The notes beneath the pieces were generated by a model. The model was not told the DNA's origin. It saw only the letters and a list, made by a program, of their open reading frames with translations, and did not search any database. Of a stretch of DNA of 64,000 nucleotides, positions 11,873 to 23,733 are shown piece by piece. The position numbers and the translations under genes are program-made. Within the stretch, counting starts at the first letter, position 1. Every line of letters starts with the position of its first letter. The DNA lies in NCBI GenBank assembly GCA_029216955.1, contig JANAVB010015600.1, positions 29,534,778 to 29,598,777 on the forward strand, given 5' to 3'. This stretch comes from Iris pallida. Its lineage: Eukaryota; Streptophyta; Magnoliopsida; Asparagales; Iridaceae.

Positions 11873-12750
11873 GTCGGGCAAATCAAACCCATGCGCCAAG
11901 TGGCTGGCTCTCCGAATCCCGTGCAATGAATTTGCCTTAAATGGTGATGAACCTGACGCTTCGAATTCAGCCAAGTCGGCTATTTAAAGAACTCGAAGAA
12001 CGTAACAGTCGGACCAATAAAGACGTATCATGCGAAGCAGATGTGCCGGTCAGACCGCGCCTCACAAGGATGCGCCCTTCAAACATCAAGCGCCTCACAA
12101 GGACGCGCCCCCATGCGTCCCCATGCGCCTAGTGGAACGACGATCGATACGCCCACTCAAACAGTCCATCACCCGTCAAAGAACATTAAATGCTAAACTA
12201 TGACAGAGTTGGCAGCACGTCCCCCGAGGACTGAACTTGACAGCTTTTTCAGAAGACAAAGCGTCACCAACGTCAGCATCATCCGGCGGTTACAAGCCAC
12301 GTGGCCGCCCAACCATCTCGTATGCGCCTCCGCAGCCATGTGCCCAAATCTTTGCATGCGCCTCGAAAGCCATGCGCCTCAGACTTTTTCTCTGATCCCT
12401 AAAGATATAAGTCAAAGTCACTATTGAAGCCCCGCATGTGCCTCAAAACCATGTGCCCCGACTTGTTCATGACTCCTAAAGGTTATGAGCCAAAAGTCTC
12501 CTCATGCGCCCAATCCCAGGCGCATCCTATCAGAATCACTCCCCATCAAATCTGAGATCTTCGAGCCATCAAATCTGAGATCTTCTCCGTTGCTACGTGT
12601 CAGCTCTACCGCAGCCCACGACAGCAACAAGAAGGGTTCAACTCCTCAATCTGAGCGTATCGTCCATGCGCCTCCATCAGCAATCACCACGTGGCGTCCC
12701 CACGTACAGGCACATCCTACATGCGCGCATGAGCAGCCAGCCTACAAAGC

Positions 12751-12763
12751 TAAAAATAGAGGG
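12751..12763 (+). promoter_or_regulatory. Tat-1 LTR sense TATA-like box
   Basis: TAAAAATAGAGGG corresponds to CTATAAATAGAGGG in both Tat-2 LTRs. It lies about 340 bases before the LTR end, consistent with a short R-U5. Confidence 0.55.
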
Positions 12764-13101
12764 ATCATCTCCTTCTAACACATACGGAGATCTACACACA
12801 TCATACAAGCACCGACATACATATCCAGAGGCAGACCTGCGAGCATACACAGAGAGGCAGATACAGACACTCAACATCTTCCTCCTCTCAGCAAGCTCCA
12901 GCACCCAGAGCAATCCAAACCTTCAGAGAACCAAAAATCGTCGTCAGATCGTCAACGGAGTCAACGTATTATCACTCACTCCATCGGCACAAGGGACCCA
13001 GATAAACAAAAGCGTACTCCTAGGACTACGTCTAAGTCCTACATTGTAACACTGTTCTGTTTGTATTGAAATTTGCAATAACATGATTTTAATAGCAAAC
13101 A

Positions 13102-14072
13102 AGGGGTACGAATTTCCTTCCTTAATCCATACCTGAATCTCTCAGCATGATCCTTGGGGTCAGCAACCAAGTTCTGGGCAAAGCGGCTAAGTCGGCCGAA
13201 CTCTGCCGCATACTCTCCAAACGTCATGTTTCCTTGCTTCAGGTCCTGGAACTGTCTTTCCATCTCCCGCATCTCTGATGTTGGAAAGAACTTCCTGCGG
13301 AACAGCCTCTTGAAGGTGTCCCAGTCAAGCTGCTTGTCATGGAGTCGGGGTTCATTTCAGTACCAGATGCTTGCCACATCTTGCAGCTGGAGTCCTACTG
13401 CTTCGGTCTTGAGGTCCTCTGGGAGTCGAGCGACGCTCAAGAGACACTCCATGCTGTCTAGCCATTCATCGGCATAGATGATACCCTTGGTTCCTTTGAA
13501 AGGTCGAGGGCCCTGCTTCTTAAAACTCTCTATATCTCCGACCTTCATGTAATAATACGCCTCTTATCAAAAGAGGCCTAAATGATACATAACTTAACTC
13601 CTGGATTTATGTTTACCTTGGCAGGTCATGGCTCCAATGAAGTTGTTGCTCCTCTCTCGAGGGCAGCCATAGCCACATTGTGGGCATTCTTCATGCCTTC
13701 TCTCATGATCGCGGTCTGCTCGCGATGGGCTTCAGCTTGGGCTGCAGTCTGTTCTCGATGAGCTTCTGCTTGGGCTCTCTGGGCTTCAAGCACTCCTCGT
13801 AGCATGCCCACTAGATCGGTAGGATCCACGGGTACTGGTGGGAAAGCTGGTGCGGGCACTACCGCAGGTGATTGTGGCTCAGTCCGGGGAAGTGCAGGTT
13901 CTGCCGTTTGTGCTGTAGTAGCGTAAACGGGATGGGGTGCTGGTACAGCATGGGGACGGTCAGTCAGCTGCAAGGAAGGTGGGTCCCGGCGTGCTTGAGG
14001 AGGTGGGGTGTGATTAGTAGATGACACCTCATCTTCAGCAGGCCCGGAACGGGTAGTCTTCCCTTTGGCCAT
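13102..14072 (-). pseudogene. gag: Gag polyprotein N-terminal part of element E (truncated)
   Basis: The frame opening at 14072 (MAKGKTTRSGPAEDEVSS) encodes a Pro/Ala-rich region and a repeated AEAHREQTA coiled segment of about 148 residues. The frame at 13548-13357 continues with FKGTKGIIYADEWLDSMECL, then an in-frame TGA after DVASIWY, then LDWDTFKRLFRRKFFPTSEM and MREMERQFQDLKQGNMTFGE with YAAEFGRLSRFA. This is the retrotransposon gag (capsid) domain of plant chromoviruses. Between the two parts, 13549-13625 could be a small intron ending in AG near 13546, or indel damage. The reading stops at LRKEIRTP, exactly where Tat-1 begins, so zinc knuckle and pol are missing here. It cannot make a working capsid. 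Confidence 0.8.
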
Positions 14073-14254
14073 ACTCTGGAAGGTTTAGGATGCAAACATA
14101 AGCAAGGTATCCTACCAGTCTATAATCAAATAAAAAAATATATATATTTCGGACCTATGTTGTGACAAATCAATGTTCTAGTGTTCTAATTGTTTCTAGG
14201 TATGTTTTCCCAAGTTGTTGTTTTCTGGACCTGCATGGGCCACCACTCAAAACA
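14073..14254 (-). promoter_or_regulatory. Element E leader with conserved junction motif
   Basis: Next to the LTR the minus strand reads TGTTTTGAGTGGTGGCCCAT followed by GCAGGTCCAG (14254-14225), the same motif found after the 5' LTRs of A and B. No TGGTATCAGAGC primer site is visible. The remaining leader is AT-rich up to the gag ATG at 14072. Confidence 0.5.
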
Positions 14255-17204
14255 TGTCATGACCCGATCCCAAATAATTGGGTCGAACCGGATCATGCCC
14301 AGCCTGCACCGTTGTGAGACGGCGGCAGTAAGTTGTTCCATTAGCAGGTAATCACAACAACATCTATACATTTGTCACAACTGAATATTCGGGAATTTAA
14401 AACTTTATTTAACATTTGAATAAATACAACTGGAAAGTAAAAGAACTGAAATGAATGCTGAATTCAAATTAACAAAATTCCAAAACGACAAATCTGGAAA
14501 CAGGAAAATATCTAGCTAAGCGTTCGGCTCGTCGGCCTCAGGTCCTGCGTCCTCCAATGGGGACTTTGGCAACACCACATGGTACAGAACTGGGTCATAA
14601 TAGCTATTGTACAATAGCTCAGCATCCTCAAAATCCCCTAAAAATGTTGTCTCCAGTCAGGAGGGAGCAAAGTACAATTATGAAAATTAAATAATTCAAC
14701 TAATAATTAGAAATTTGTAATATTAAACAGTTTTGAAATAATATTTTCCAACAATTCTACACGATAGAAAACAAAGTGATTTGAGTAGATAATGACTATG
14801 ACCGGCTTGGGTTGTACAATTGTATCCTAGCGATACAATATGGCTTATCCCCGTGTGTAAGAGGGGTAAGCTAATACAATCATTATACTATTTGGGGTAA
14901 TGGTCATAGGCACTACACTACTCCCCCAATATCCCGCAATCAATTAATATCAATCAATACTCTAGGAGAGAGTTCCGTGTAACAATGTGGTCTAAGCATG
15001 CAGATAACAATTACTAATTAAATTGCTCAATAAACACAACCGTACTAGCCTTTGTTTATGACTGGAAATGATGTTGGTTCCGGGAAGATGCTAGGTTCGT
15101 CTCCGAGATCCTACAGTTGGAGAACTTGACTTAGAACCAATATTGAGACCATTCTAGTGTGCTAGTTACAATTTCTAGTAGCAGGTCCTAGTCAAGTTTT
15201 AAGTTTGTTTATTTAATCTACTGCTAACGGTTTACGACGCGTACTACATTGGTTCTCATTTAGTTGGATAGCCAGTTTCTGGTTTACTTGGAAAAATTGT
15301 CGTTACCGGTTAATTCGCAAAACTTTGTATTTTTAATATTATACGTATAAAACTATATTTTCTTTCAATGATAAAATATGGGTTTTGTTAACTATCAATA
15401 TTTTATTCAAGTTATTTTATCGTAAAAAATCCTTATTAATTTATACAAAATATTTATTACCCATTTTGTCGCGAAGCGCCTAATTACGAAAACGATAAAA
15501 CCATCCAGAAAATAAAGGAAAAATCCTAATCTACACAATACAAGGGCACAGCTAACCAAATAGAAATCTGGGCTTATGCCCTTACAAACTTTACATAAAT
15601 GAAATTAGAAGAAAAATTAGTTAGCTCTGAAAATGTCCCATATTCTAAATACTGAAAACAAAAACTAATAAATAATTTAAATTAAATCTTAGGAGTCTCA
15701 GACTTGGTCCAATCGTCACTATTTTTAGCTAATGCCTCAACGTTCGGCCTGACCGATTTCGTTTGCGTTTTGCTAGGGCCCATGGACCGGTACGATCGTC
15801 GCCCAAAAATCCTATTAATAAATTATTTCCAAAAACTGATTTGAAATTAATTTATAAATTTTTTATAAAAATTTGGGCAGTATTCCCTCTATATTCGGGA
15901 TAACCCAAAACTGGGAAATGCGCCAAAACACCCATAATAAAAGTTCCAAACTATGGAACACATTTATATAGAAAATATACATATATTAACAGAAAACATT
16001 TCCGAAGCCTAATCGAAAATCCCAAAATTCCGAAAATCCAAACCAACCATAAAAATATCACAGAAACGTCTCCGAAAAATCCAAAATTACTACGTCGACC
16101 TAAAACCGAATTCCCGGGATGGAATCGGGGACCAATTCTCATCATCGACTACCGAAAATGGAACGGGACAAAGGAATTATACCTTGGGTTGCTCGGCTAG
16201 AGCTCTCAGATGATATAAAAAAAATGAACATGCAGACCGCGGATCGGCTCGGGACAGCGCCTCGCCGGGGTACGGCTGCGCTGGACAGCGGGATCCGGAG
16301 ATCGGGGCACGAAAAAGCACGGACAGCGGGTTCAAAAACCCTGGGACAGCGCTGGACAGCGCTGTCGGATCAGCGGGAGTGCGGGAGGCTCGCGGGAACC
16401 GGGGCAGGGGAAACGGCCGGTCGGAGCGCAGGACAGCGCGGGAGGAGGCCGGCGGGACCGGAGGCGGGCGCTGGTGGCGGGCCGAGAGGGGGCGCGCTGA
16501 GCGGGGGTGGCCGGGGAACGGCGCCGGAGCGCTGTGGGCGCGGGGGCCGCACGCTGGCGGTCGGCCAGCGAACGCCGAGGGCCGGGGGACGTCGCCGGGG
16601 CGGGCGCCGGTGAAGGGGGTGGCGCCGGAGCTAGGGCAGGGGCACGGGCCTCGGGCGGTGTTGAGGGTGACGCCGGAGTTGGACGGTGGTCGAGTGGGTT
16701 CTGGAAGGGGAGTAAGTGAATAGGTGAGGGAAAAGTGAAAGGAAGAGGTATTAGAATGGGGATGAGTTGAAAAATGATGCTGGTGAATGTGTTGGTAGTG
16801 GGTGGTGGTTTGTTATAAGGTGGAGGAGAAATAGCGTGTTAGATGAGAATGGGGATGAGTTGTGTAGAGAAATAAGGGGCTGGGCTAGGTCGTATGGAGT
16901 AGAGAGAAGTAGGGAATGAGAAGGGTGCTGGAGAATAGGGGATTTGGCTTGGTCGTGGGTGACCAAGCCAATGGGTTTACTCATTCTTTTTTTTTACAAA
17001 TAAATAATTCATAATACCTAAAGCTAATAATTAATAATTAATTAAAAGGTTAAAAGGTGGATTCGGGACTGGAACGAAAATGGGTTCAGTAAATGGAAGA
17101 CGGGTTCGAACTCGGGTTCGGAGTCCGGACTCGGGATCGGGGCAGGGCCGCAATCAAAATCAACGATATTTTTAAAATAATATAATTTTCTCTAAAACCG
17201 ACTA

Positions 17205-17242
<38 letters not shown>

Positions 17243-17343
17243 TAATAATAATAATAATAATAAATATAATAATAACTATAATAATTAAACAAAATTATAC
17301 TACAAACCAATAATTAAATAATTCTAAAACTCTAGGTTTCACA
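14255..17343 (-). repeat. Element E 5' LTR (right end uncertain)
   Basis: The plus-strand left end is TGTCATGACCCGATCC. The LTR has an AT-rich body, a very GC-rich block at about 16220-16720 (source of chance frames of 114 and 164 codons), and a TAA microsatellite. The proposed right end is AGGTTTCACA at 17343. No second copy is in the window, so LTR identity cannot be assessed. Confidence 0.5.
17205..17263. repeat. (TAA)n microsatellite
   Basis: About 19 consecutive AAT/TAA units with one GATAAT interruption lie close to the proposed right end of LTR E. The tyrosine-rich open frame over it is an artefact. Confidence 0.95.
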
Positions 17344-19619
17344 CATATGTATACCAATATATATACATATATATACCCTATATATTAGCTATATATATAT
17401 ACCTATTTAACCCTCTAAGTAGCCCCCTAAAACTAGTCCTAAGTATAGGTAAAAAAATGGGTGTTTGAGAGTGTGTGTGAGTGGTTGTGTGAGTTTTAGT
17501 GAAGGGGTGATTTTGAGTTTCGTGTTTCGGAACGCGTCGAAACTTGGAGGGGACTTAGCAAATGTGAAATAGAGTTTGCGGGTAGGCTCCTAGGTGGAAA
17601 TCGGGGTTACGTGTGGGATTAGGGAGATGGTATCGTACTGTACCATTTCGTATCTTGAAATATTCAAGATAACGGGTAAATGGGCGATACGGACCGTAAG
17701 ATAGACTGGATGTCCACTTACCCTAGGAAACTTGGTAGGTAATGGTTGTATAGGCTAGTACCCTACTACCCTAGGAAGCCCGGAGTGGAATTCCTAAGGG
17801 AAGGCCACTTGGCGTCGAGTTAGAATGGTTAAGGGTAAATATTTTAAGGGATAATCGGGTAAATTCAAAATACGGGGTTCGGGTATTCGGATTGACTTGA
17901 AACTTTTGTGACTTGTTAGGTACACCCTACAAATATCATATTTGAACCGATTTTGGCTCGGTTGATCCAGAGTTGACTTTTTACCCAAAAGTCAACCGTG
18001 AGTCAATACTTTGTCTAGATTTGACCAAATTCAAACTAGAGTTGACCAGTTGACCAAAAGTCAACCATTGGTCAACATTTGACCAGTTTGACCTAGGGTT
18101 GACCTAGAGTTGACCAAGGTTGACCAGTTGACCAAAAGTCAACTGTAGGCCAACTCTTGACCCCGTTTGATTTGCTTTGACTTATTTTGTCTTGCGATGA
18201 CTGGTATGACCTAGAGTCGACTTAGATTGACTTGATATAACTTGATTTGACCTAGATTGACTTGACAGGACTTAGTGTGACTCAGTGAGACCTAGTTTGA
18301 CCTAGATTTCATATCATTCATTGTGAATCATTCTTAAACTTGTTAAACCTAAATTAACATACAATATCTCATCTTTAGGTTTTTGATTACCACACTGAGC
18401 ATTGATATACCCTACAGCTCAGGACAGCAGGCGAGTACATTCTCTGATAGCATTTACTTGTTTTGATATCTTCTCTACCAGTTCAGTTATAGTATTTACT
18501 TGATTTTCGACACATTGGTGCACGGACTAGTATTGTCGGATTCCTGTCATGAGATGTCATTCCTGGATTTCTTGGGATACGGGTACTTGCTTGGTCTTGA
18601 TTCTTGTACTTGTATTGACGCCGATTCTTGAAGAGGACTTGCTCCCCTCTTAGGGAATCCCGCGTCATGACGTGTTATGTCCGGATTCGTATACTATTCG
18701 GGGATGGAGAATTTTATAGATAGTGTGATCAATGCCCACCTTGAGTTACTACTTGTATCATAGCTATACCCTCATCTCACGATGGGTATAGCCTGACCTG
18801 TGCTACTACTTGCGCCATAGCTTGCCATCCCGGCCGGGCCGAGTCTACGTATTTGTAGCCGGTCGGCTGGAAGCCAGATTCTTGACCCATACCGATCATA
18901 TTATGCTATAATATTCGAGGCACTTTTATATTTATTACATCAATTACATGATTTATAGTTCAGCTTACTTTTTCTGCATGATTCACCCTGACATGATTTC
19001 CAGTTTACATATCCTGTTATACTTACATCTTGATATGTTCGTCTTGTACTCTATTATGATTGACTGTTAGAGCATTTGTCATTACTATGGAATTTGTTGC
19101 CAGCATTATACTCGTTTATTTTCCTGACAGGATAACGTTATGATATATCCAAATAACATAGATACGGACTGCTCTACCTACTATGGGTATGGTCAGGACG
19201 TAGACTGCGACCAGTTGACACCCTTGGAGCCAGTGGATGATAGTACTTCTGTCTAGATCTTTTTAGCTAGGTTTGACTGGACTGCGATCCAGCTAGCTTT
19301 CAGACTGTAGTTTTCTATGTTATATTTTGAGACCCTGAGATGTTATGTATATATCTGGGCTTGTATCGGATACTGGACTTATTTCTATTTTCATCTATCA
19401 TATGTTTTTCCTTCTGAGCTATCTACCTTAGTTTTATTTTATGATTGAGACTGTATTGTTATGTCACCTCCACTCAGAGTGTATATACTGTACAGGTACC
19501 TTTATACTGTTAGTCGTAGTATTTACAGACGTTATATACAGCGTTCTACCACCGTTACTGCTGCGTAGGCTGGACGTACCCACGTGCTCGTGCCCCTCAT
19601 AAGGGTGCGGGTCGTGACA
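17344..19619 (+). repeat. LTR F fragment (3' part of a chromovirus LTR)
   Basis: The right end GGGTGCGGGTCGTGACA at 19619 is the reverse complement of the LTR A end, and what follows belongs to a different family. From about 18430 the sequence aligns with LTR C (34139 onward): GGCGAGTACATTCTCTGAT, GACACATTGG, CGACATGAGATG-like and CACCGATTCT-like stretches in the same order. The 5' part is missing, apparently cut by insertion of E. No coding content. Confidence 0.65.
17955..18310. promoter_or_regulatory. Dense TTGAC/GTCAA (W-box-like) cluster in LTR F
   Basis: Over about 350 bases the sequence is largely composed of GTTGACC, AGTCAAC and TTGACCTAG variants, including GTTGACCAGTTGACC twice. 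TTGACY is the WRKY W-box core. It ends about 120 bases before the conserved GGCGAGTACATTCTCTGAT motif. Confidence 0.5.
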
Positions 19620-20492
19620 ACGACCTCGATCTTAAGGCACGATCAAGTCTATTGGCACGACCAGCACGAGTCATCCCCTTGACGTCATTAGCACGAGAAT
19701 GGTCTAGAGAAACATAAAAATAAGTGAAAGGCTTGGCACGGCCGAGTTTGTATAAGTTTCTACTTGGTGAGGCATTGCCTCGAATATGTATTAAAGTCAC
19801 GAATAGAGTATAGCACGACCCTGTCGTTGCATTGCCAAGTATAGGCCAAGGCATCTCTGTCCTAAAATTGATCCTAAGGCAAGACTAGAAAGACAATAAA
19901 AAAGGGATTAAGCTGGACAAAGTAAATGAACGTGTCGGCTTCGTATGGGTGGACGAGAAGCTCACTCCACCAGTACAGTTGAGTACTGACACCCATAAAG
20001 TTTTTATGTGCAGGCACAAATAAAAGTCTAATGGCGCAGAGCTCACTTGGATACGTCGAGGCACGGAGTTCCTTGGCATTTTGAGACATGCAGCCACATG
20101 GAGTCAAAACTTATACGAGACATAATGTATGGACATCATCATTTCGAAGAATCTGCCACTCGTCGCCTTGAAGCTTGTATGAGAAATGAGAGAGAGTAGA
20201 GTGACTTGTAATATAAGAGAAAAGTGAGCTTGAGAGACTTGTAATTTGGCCTCGTGCCCATAATTGTAACCTTTGTTTGAATATAAATAACGAGCATTTT
20301 GAACGACTTGTGTTTTGCATCAAGTTTTTGTGGCTGTTATTCAATGCTTCTGCTTGGGACTTCTGTGCGATGACCCCCGTTGCTTAGCCTGTAATTGGCT
20401 GTTATGGAACCAGCCTTGCGCGAGCGCAATCTAGGCTCATGCGACGTCACGCCTTAGCAAGGACGATCGCTCCTACGAGAGCGGGGCGTGAA
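19620..20492 (+). repeat. D-family LTR fragment (3' end)
   Basis: This aligns with the D LTR at about 43740-44445: the GGATGCGTCGAGGCAC-like and GCGAGCGCAATCTAGGCTC-like stretches, the AATAACGAGCATTTTG-like poly(A) area and the end CTCCTACGAGAGCGGGGCGTGA. The last bases differ from the canonical GTGACA, and no primer site follows, so this is probably a 3' LTR end lying in the internal region of C. Its 5' part was displaced by F. Confidence 0.65.
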
Positions 20493-20657
20493 CTCACTCT
20501 CCGGGTGAATCTACCTGGGAGAGAGAGGACGACATGTGGGAGCGATTTTCTTATCTTTTTGAGCCTTGAGGTAGTAGTTTTTCCTTATTCTGTTTTTGTT
20601 TGCTATGATAGTTTTGCCTTTAATTTCGAGGATGAATTTATTTCAAGGGGGTAGACT
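20493..20657 (+). other. 3' end of the internal region of element C, with polypurine tract
   Basis: TTCGAGGATGAA (20625-20636) followed by AAGGGGGTAGACT leads directly into an LTR starting TGTAATAACCG. This is the typical 3' end of a plant chromovirus. The rest of C's internal region is not in the window. Confidence 0.65.
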
Positions 20658-21136
20658 TGTAATAACCGATTTTCAAAATAAGGGTAAAATTGTCATTTTT
20701 CAATATTATAATTTTTGTGAATATTTATTTATCATATATTGTGTTTTTGGGGATTAGTTAGTCGGGTTTGAGACTAGAGTTGTTTTGACTTGAGATAATT
20801 GCCCGGTTAGCTTAGACCCTAATTGAAGCCCAAGGATTAGCTAGACATGGCTCACAAACTTGACCCAATAGGCTAGTGCAATTAGGCTAATCCCACATGA
20901 CAAGTTTAGTTATTTGGAGATTAGAACTTGGACCTTTTTGACCCCAACCTCTTACATTCAATTAATTAGCCATAAGGGGACTTACTAGGGGCATCCTTGT
21001 CTTTTCACCATAGCCAACCCTAACCTAAGGTGGCCGGCCACTAGAGGGATGTTTTTTCATCTCTTTCACTTTCACAAGTAGCCTCCATCTTTATTTTAGG
21101 GTTCTTCACAGTCTTGAGAGCAAAGCCCATTGATTC
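20658..21136 (+). repeat. Element C 3' LTR, first segment
   Basis: The LTR starts TGTAATAACCGATTTTC after the polypurine tract. It is interrupted at 21136 by element B, and the last five bases GATTC are repeated at 32248-32252 where the LTR resumes. Confidence 0.75.
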
Positions 21137-23733
21137 TATAAAACCCCTAAATTTTCTACTATTTTCTTTATTATTAAATTTGGTACTGATTTAAAATTTT
21201 GTATTGTACGTTGCATAGTCGTATTATACGTCGCGCATGAAATTTTATTTTTCGTAGTTGCTCGTCAAGTGAGAATATGTGCGAGCGTACATATTTTAGA
21301 AAAATATTTTTTTCTATTTTATTATACACTTTCAAAATATTATATAATTATTATTCTTGCTATAAAAAGCCTTTTTGTTTTTATCAGTTATTAATCATAA
21401 ATAATATTTTATTGTATACTAGGAAAAGCATAATTATGTAAAGAATATTTGTGCATACATATATTTCATAATTATTTATTAGTCTATTTTAAATAAATAT
21501 GTAATTTTCAAGATTTATTAATATTAATATTTTATTATTCAAAAAGATATTTAAAAATAATTATTATTTTTGAAATTATTATTATTGGTATTTTGAAAAA
21601 TATATTTGGAAGTTATTGTGGCCATTTGAATCTTGATTTGATTTTTGGATTTATTTAAATATATTAAATTAATATCTATAATTGAGATTGGATTTAATTG
21701 ATTTAATTTTAAACTAAGAGAATTTGATTTGATTTAAATTAGATTTGGATTTGGATTTGGATTTGATTGCTTTTAAATTAAATTAGAAAATATCTAAATT
21801 GGGTTTAAAGGAATCCTAATTCTTATCTAATTGGGAATTCCTACATCCTATAAATAGGCAGGTACTCCTCCATATTATTTTTACCACAAATCATCTTTCA
21901 AACCATCCTTGTCAAAATTTCTCTCTTTTTTCGTCATAAATTCAGCCTCAATTTTCAAAGGTTGTAGCAACTTCGAATGACCATAATTCCCAACTTCGGA
22001 CTCCTTTTGACCTCCAGTTTTTTTTGTTGGAATCATATTAAGGTATATTTTCTTAATGTAAATTTTATTTTCATAAATTCAGAACTTAATTTTATGGAAA
22101 ATTTGTGGAGTGTCAGTGATCCAAAATCTTATACGTTTTAGTGTTTTTGAGATTCTGGGAGAACCAGGAATCAGAATCACGATCCGTTTGAAGTTTCAGA
22201 ATATTGACATAAAAATACATATCATATATTTTTCCCAAAAAATTTCCAGAATATTTTATTTTTAGTTTTTATTTTAGAAGTTTGTCACATCGTTTGAGTT
22301 ATCTTGTGTAGCCCTGTGACTATTCTGTACCCAACGGGATTGTCGGTTTCACCAGCAAGGACCTCAGGCAAGACACCTTGCCATTTACTGTTTATTTATT
22401 TTAGCTTATATTTCATGCATTAGTATTATTTTCTTTATGCAAAATAAACTGTGATACATGGCTTAACCTGTTAGAACTTACTGTTCATTTATATTTCATG
22501 CTGTATATTATTTTCTTACAAGTTAAACCTAGATTTAAGGGATCACCTTGTGTGTTGCATTCATTGGCCTTGACACGTTGTACCACGAAGTTGTGTGTCA
22601 CATGTAGGACACGGAAGTGCATGATTGGCTGGCCACCAGTACATACAAACCATGCGATAGGAACAACCGCTAATAGAATTGCATGCTAGTTTGACTTAGC
22701 GGTTATAGATGTTAATGTTGTGGATACAACATGGTAGACATTGGGCGGGGAGGACAATTCCTTAGCGTATGGGCTTCGATGCACTTTTCCTTGTGACCCG
22801 GACTCTCCGCTGGAGATACGGGGTTGATGACCCATGATTACTGACGGCCACTGACAATTCTGCGGAACATCATGCTCTTACTGATGGGGCCTCTGGTGCC
22901 CAAGGGGGACTATGCCGATTCTATTTAGCCAGGGCCCATGCGTAGGAAGGATTGTTCTTAACTACATTTCACTTAGAACGGTTAGGCACCTTTATCCGTT
23001 AGGTATGAGTACTTTTGGTTTGGGTACTTGTATCTGACCGTGGCTTGGAACAATAACTTGTCGCGGATTAGTTTGTCACATCTTGTCCTTGTTTGGTTGT
23101 AGGTGTGACTTACTACTTCGATGAGAAGGTATTGAACCTTGTTGGGGTCCGGATACCATATTTGATTATTAGCATGGAAAGATACGTTACCGTGAATTAG
23201 TTTACCATCTCCTGTCCTTGTTTGGTTGGGGGGATGGTACGCTCGTTTAGTAGGTACGTATTGGACCATGTTATAATTCAATTGACTTATTTATTTGAGC
23301 AATATTTATTCAGTTTATATGGCATGATATTATGTGTCTTGTTACGTCCCTCTGAGGACCTGGTTATCTCTCCAGGTGTGTGCTATTGTCTTTCACAGGT
23401 GTTCTAGCTCTAGCCGTGATCCGCTCTATTTCTTCGAGGATGATTGCATTTGGATCGTCTTCACTTCGCTCGCCAAATTTATTTCTTTACTCATGTATTT
23501 TTCTTTACTTGTTGGTAGTGGATTTGTCTCCGCCCAACATATTGTATCAAGACAAATTTATAGTTGATTATATGATACCTTTTATTCTTGTGGATGAGAT
23601 TAGTTTTGGTTCTGCTGCATTTTACAGCTTATGTATTTATACGAGGCTTCCATATATTGGGCTATACTTCGTATGAATACAGCTGGCATGTCTACGTTCC
23701 TAGTCCTACATATTTTGGGACTGGGGCGTTACA
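21137..23733 (+). repeat. Element B 5' LTR, 2597 bp
   Basis: This is paired with 29645-32247. It begins TATAAAACCCC where the other LTR begins TGTAAAACCCC, so the terminal TG has mutated to TA here. It ends TGGGGCGTTACA. The 61-99 codon frames near 22500-23840 recur in the other LTR but look like chance frames. Confidence 0.9.
21847..21858 (+). promoter_or_regulatory. TATA box in B 5' LTR
   Basis: CCTATAAATAGG, about 710 bases into the LTR, is identical to 30360-30371 in the other LTR. Transcription would be expected to start about 30 bases downstream. Confidence 0.65.

Larger units (their letters stand above)
7501..13101 (+). mobile_element. Tat-1: 3' part of a Tat/Ogre-type gypsy element
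   Basis: This segment matches, in opposite orientation, the 3' half of Tat-2 at 47071-54204: antisense gene, polypurine tract, then LTR. The LTR ends TTTTAATAGCAAACA at 13101, the mirror of the Tat-2 LTR start TGTTTGCCATTAAAA. The element runs on the plus strand and its gag-pol would lie to the left, cut off by element A and the window edge. On the right it breaks the gag of element E in mid-codon, so it inserted there; AGGGG at 13102-13106 is one half of the likely target duplication. Confidence 0.85.
10931..13101 (+). repeat. Tat-1 3' LTR, 2171 bp
   Basis: The LTR runs from TGTAGAAGCATGG to AATAGCAAACA and matches the Tat-2 LTRs at 47071-49196 and from 63330, reversed. A candidate sense TATA-like box TAAAAATAGAGGG lies at 12751-12763; the matching place in the Tat-2 LTRs reads CTATAAATAGAGGG. 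The LTR is dotted with the heptamer ATGCGCC or its complement, and contains a tandem pair of about 107 bases (about 11440-11640) and short repeats of CAGTTATGTGCATCC near 11260-11340. Confidence 0.85.
13102..17343 (-). mobile_element. Element E: 5' remnant of a Tekay-like chromovirus
   Basis: Minus-strand order is LTR (17343-14255), leader (14254-14073), then gag (14072-13102), cut off by the insertion of Tat-1. The LTR end TCGGGTCATGACA is like those of A and F. The right LTR boundary was chosen because the minus strand there reads TGTGAAACC, a plausible LTR start, and the sequence to its right resembles LTR C. No target duplication can be tested, since the other half lies outside the window. 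Confidence 0.6.

Noticed and set aside
16119..16723. Frames of 164, 114 and 70 codons in a GC-rich block
   Set aside because: Same situation in LTR E: low-complexity Gly/Arg-rich translations in several frames, with no domain.
17086..17310. A tyrosine-rich 74-codon frame
   Set aside because: Artefact of the TAA microsatellite.
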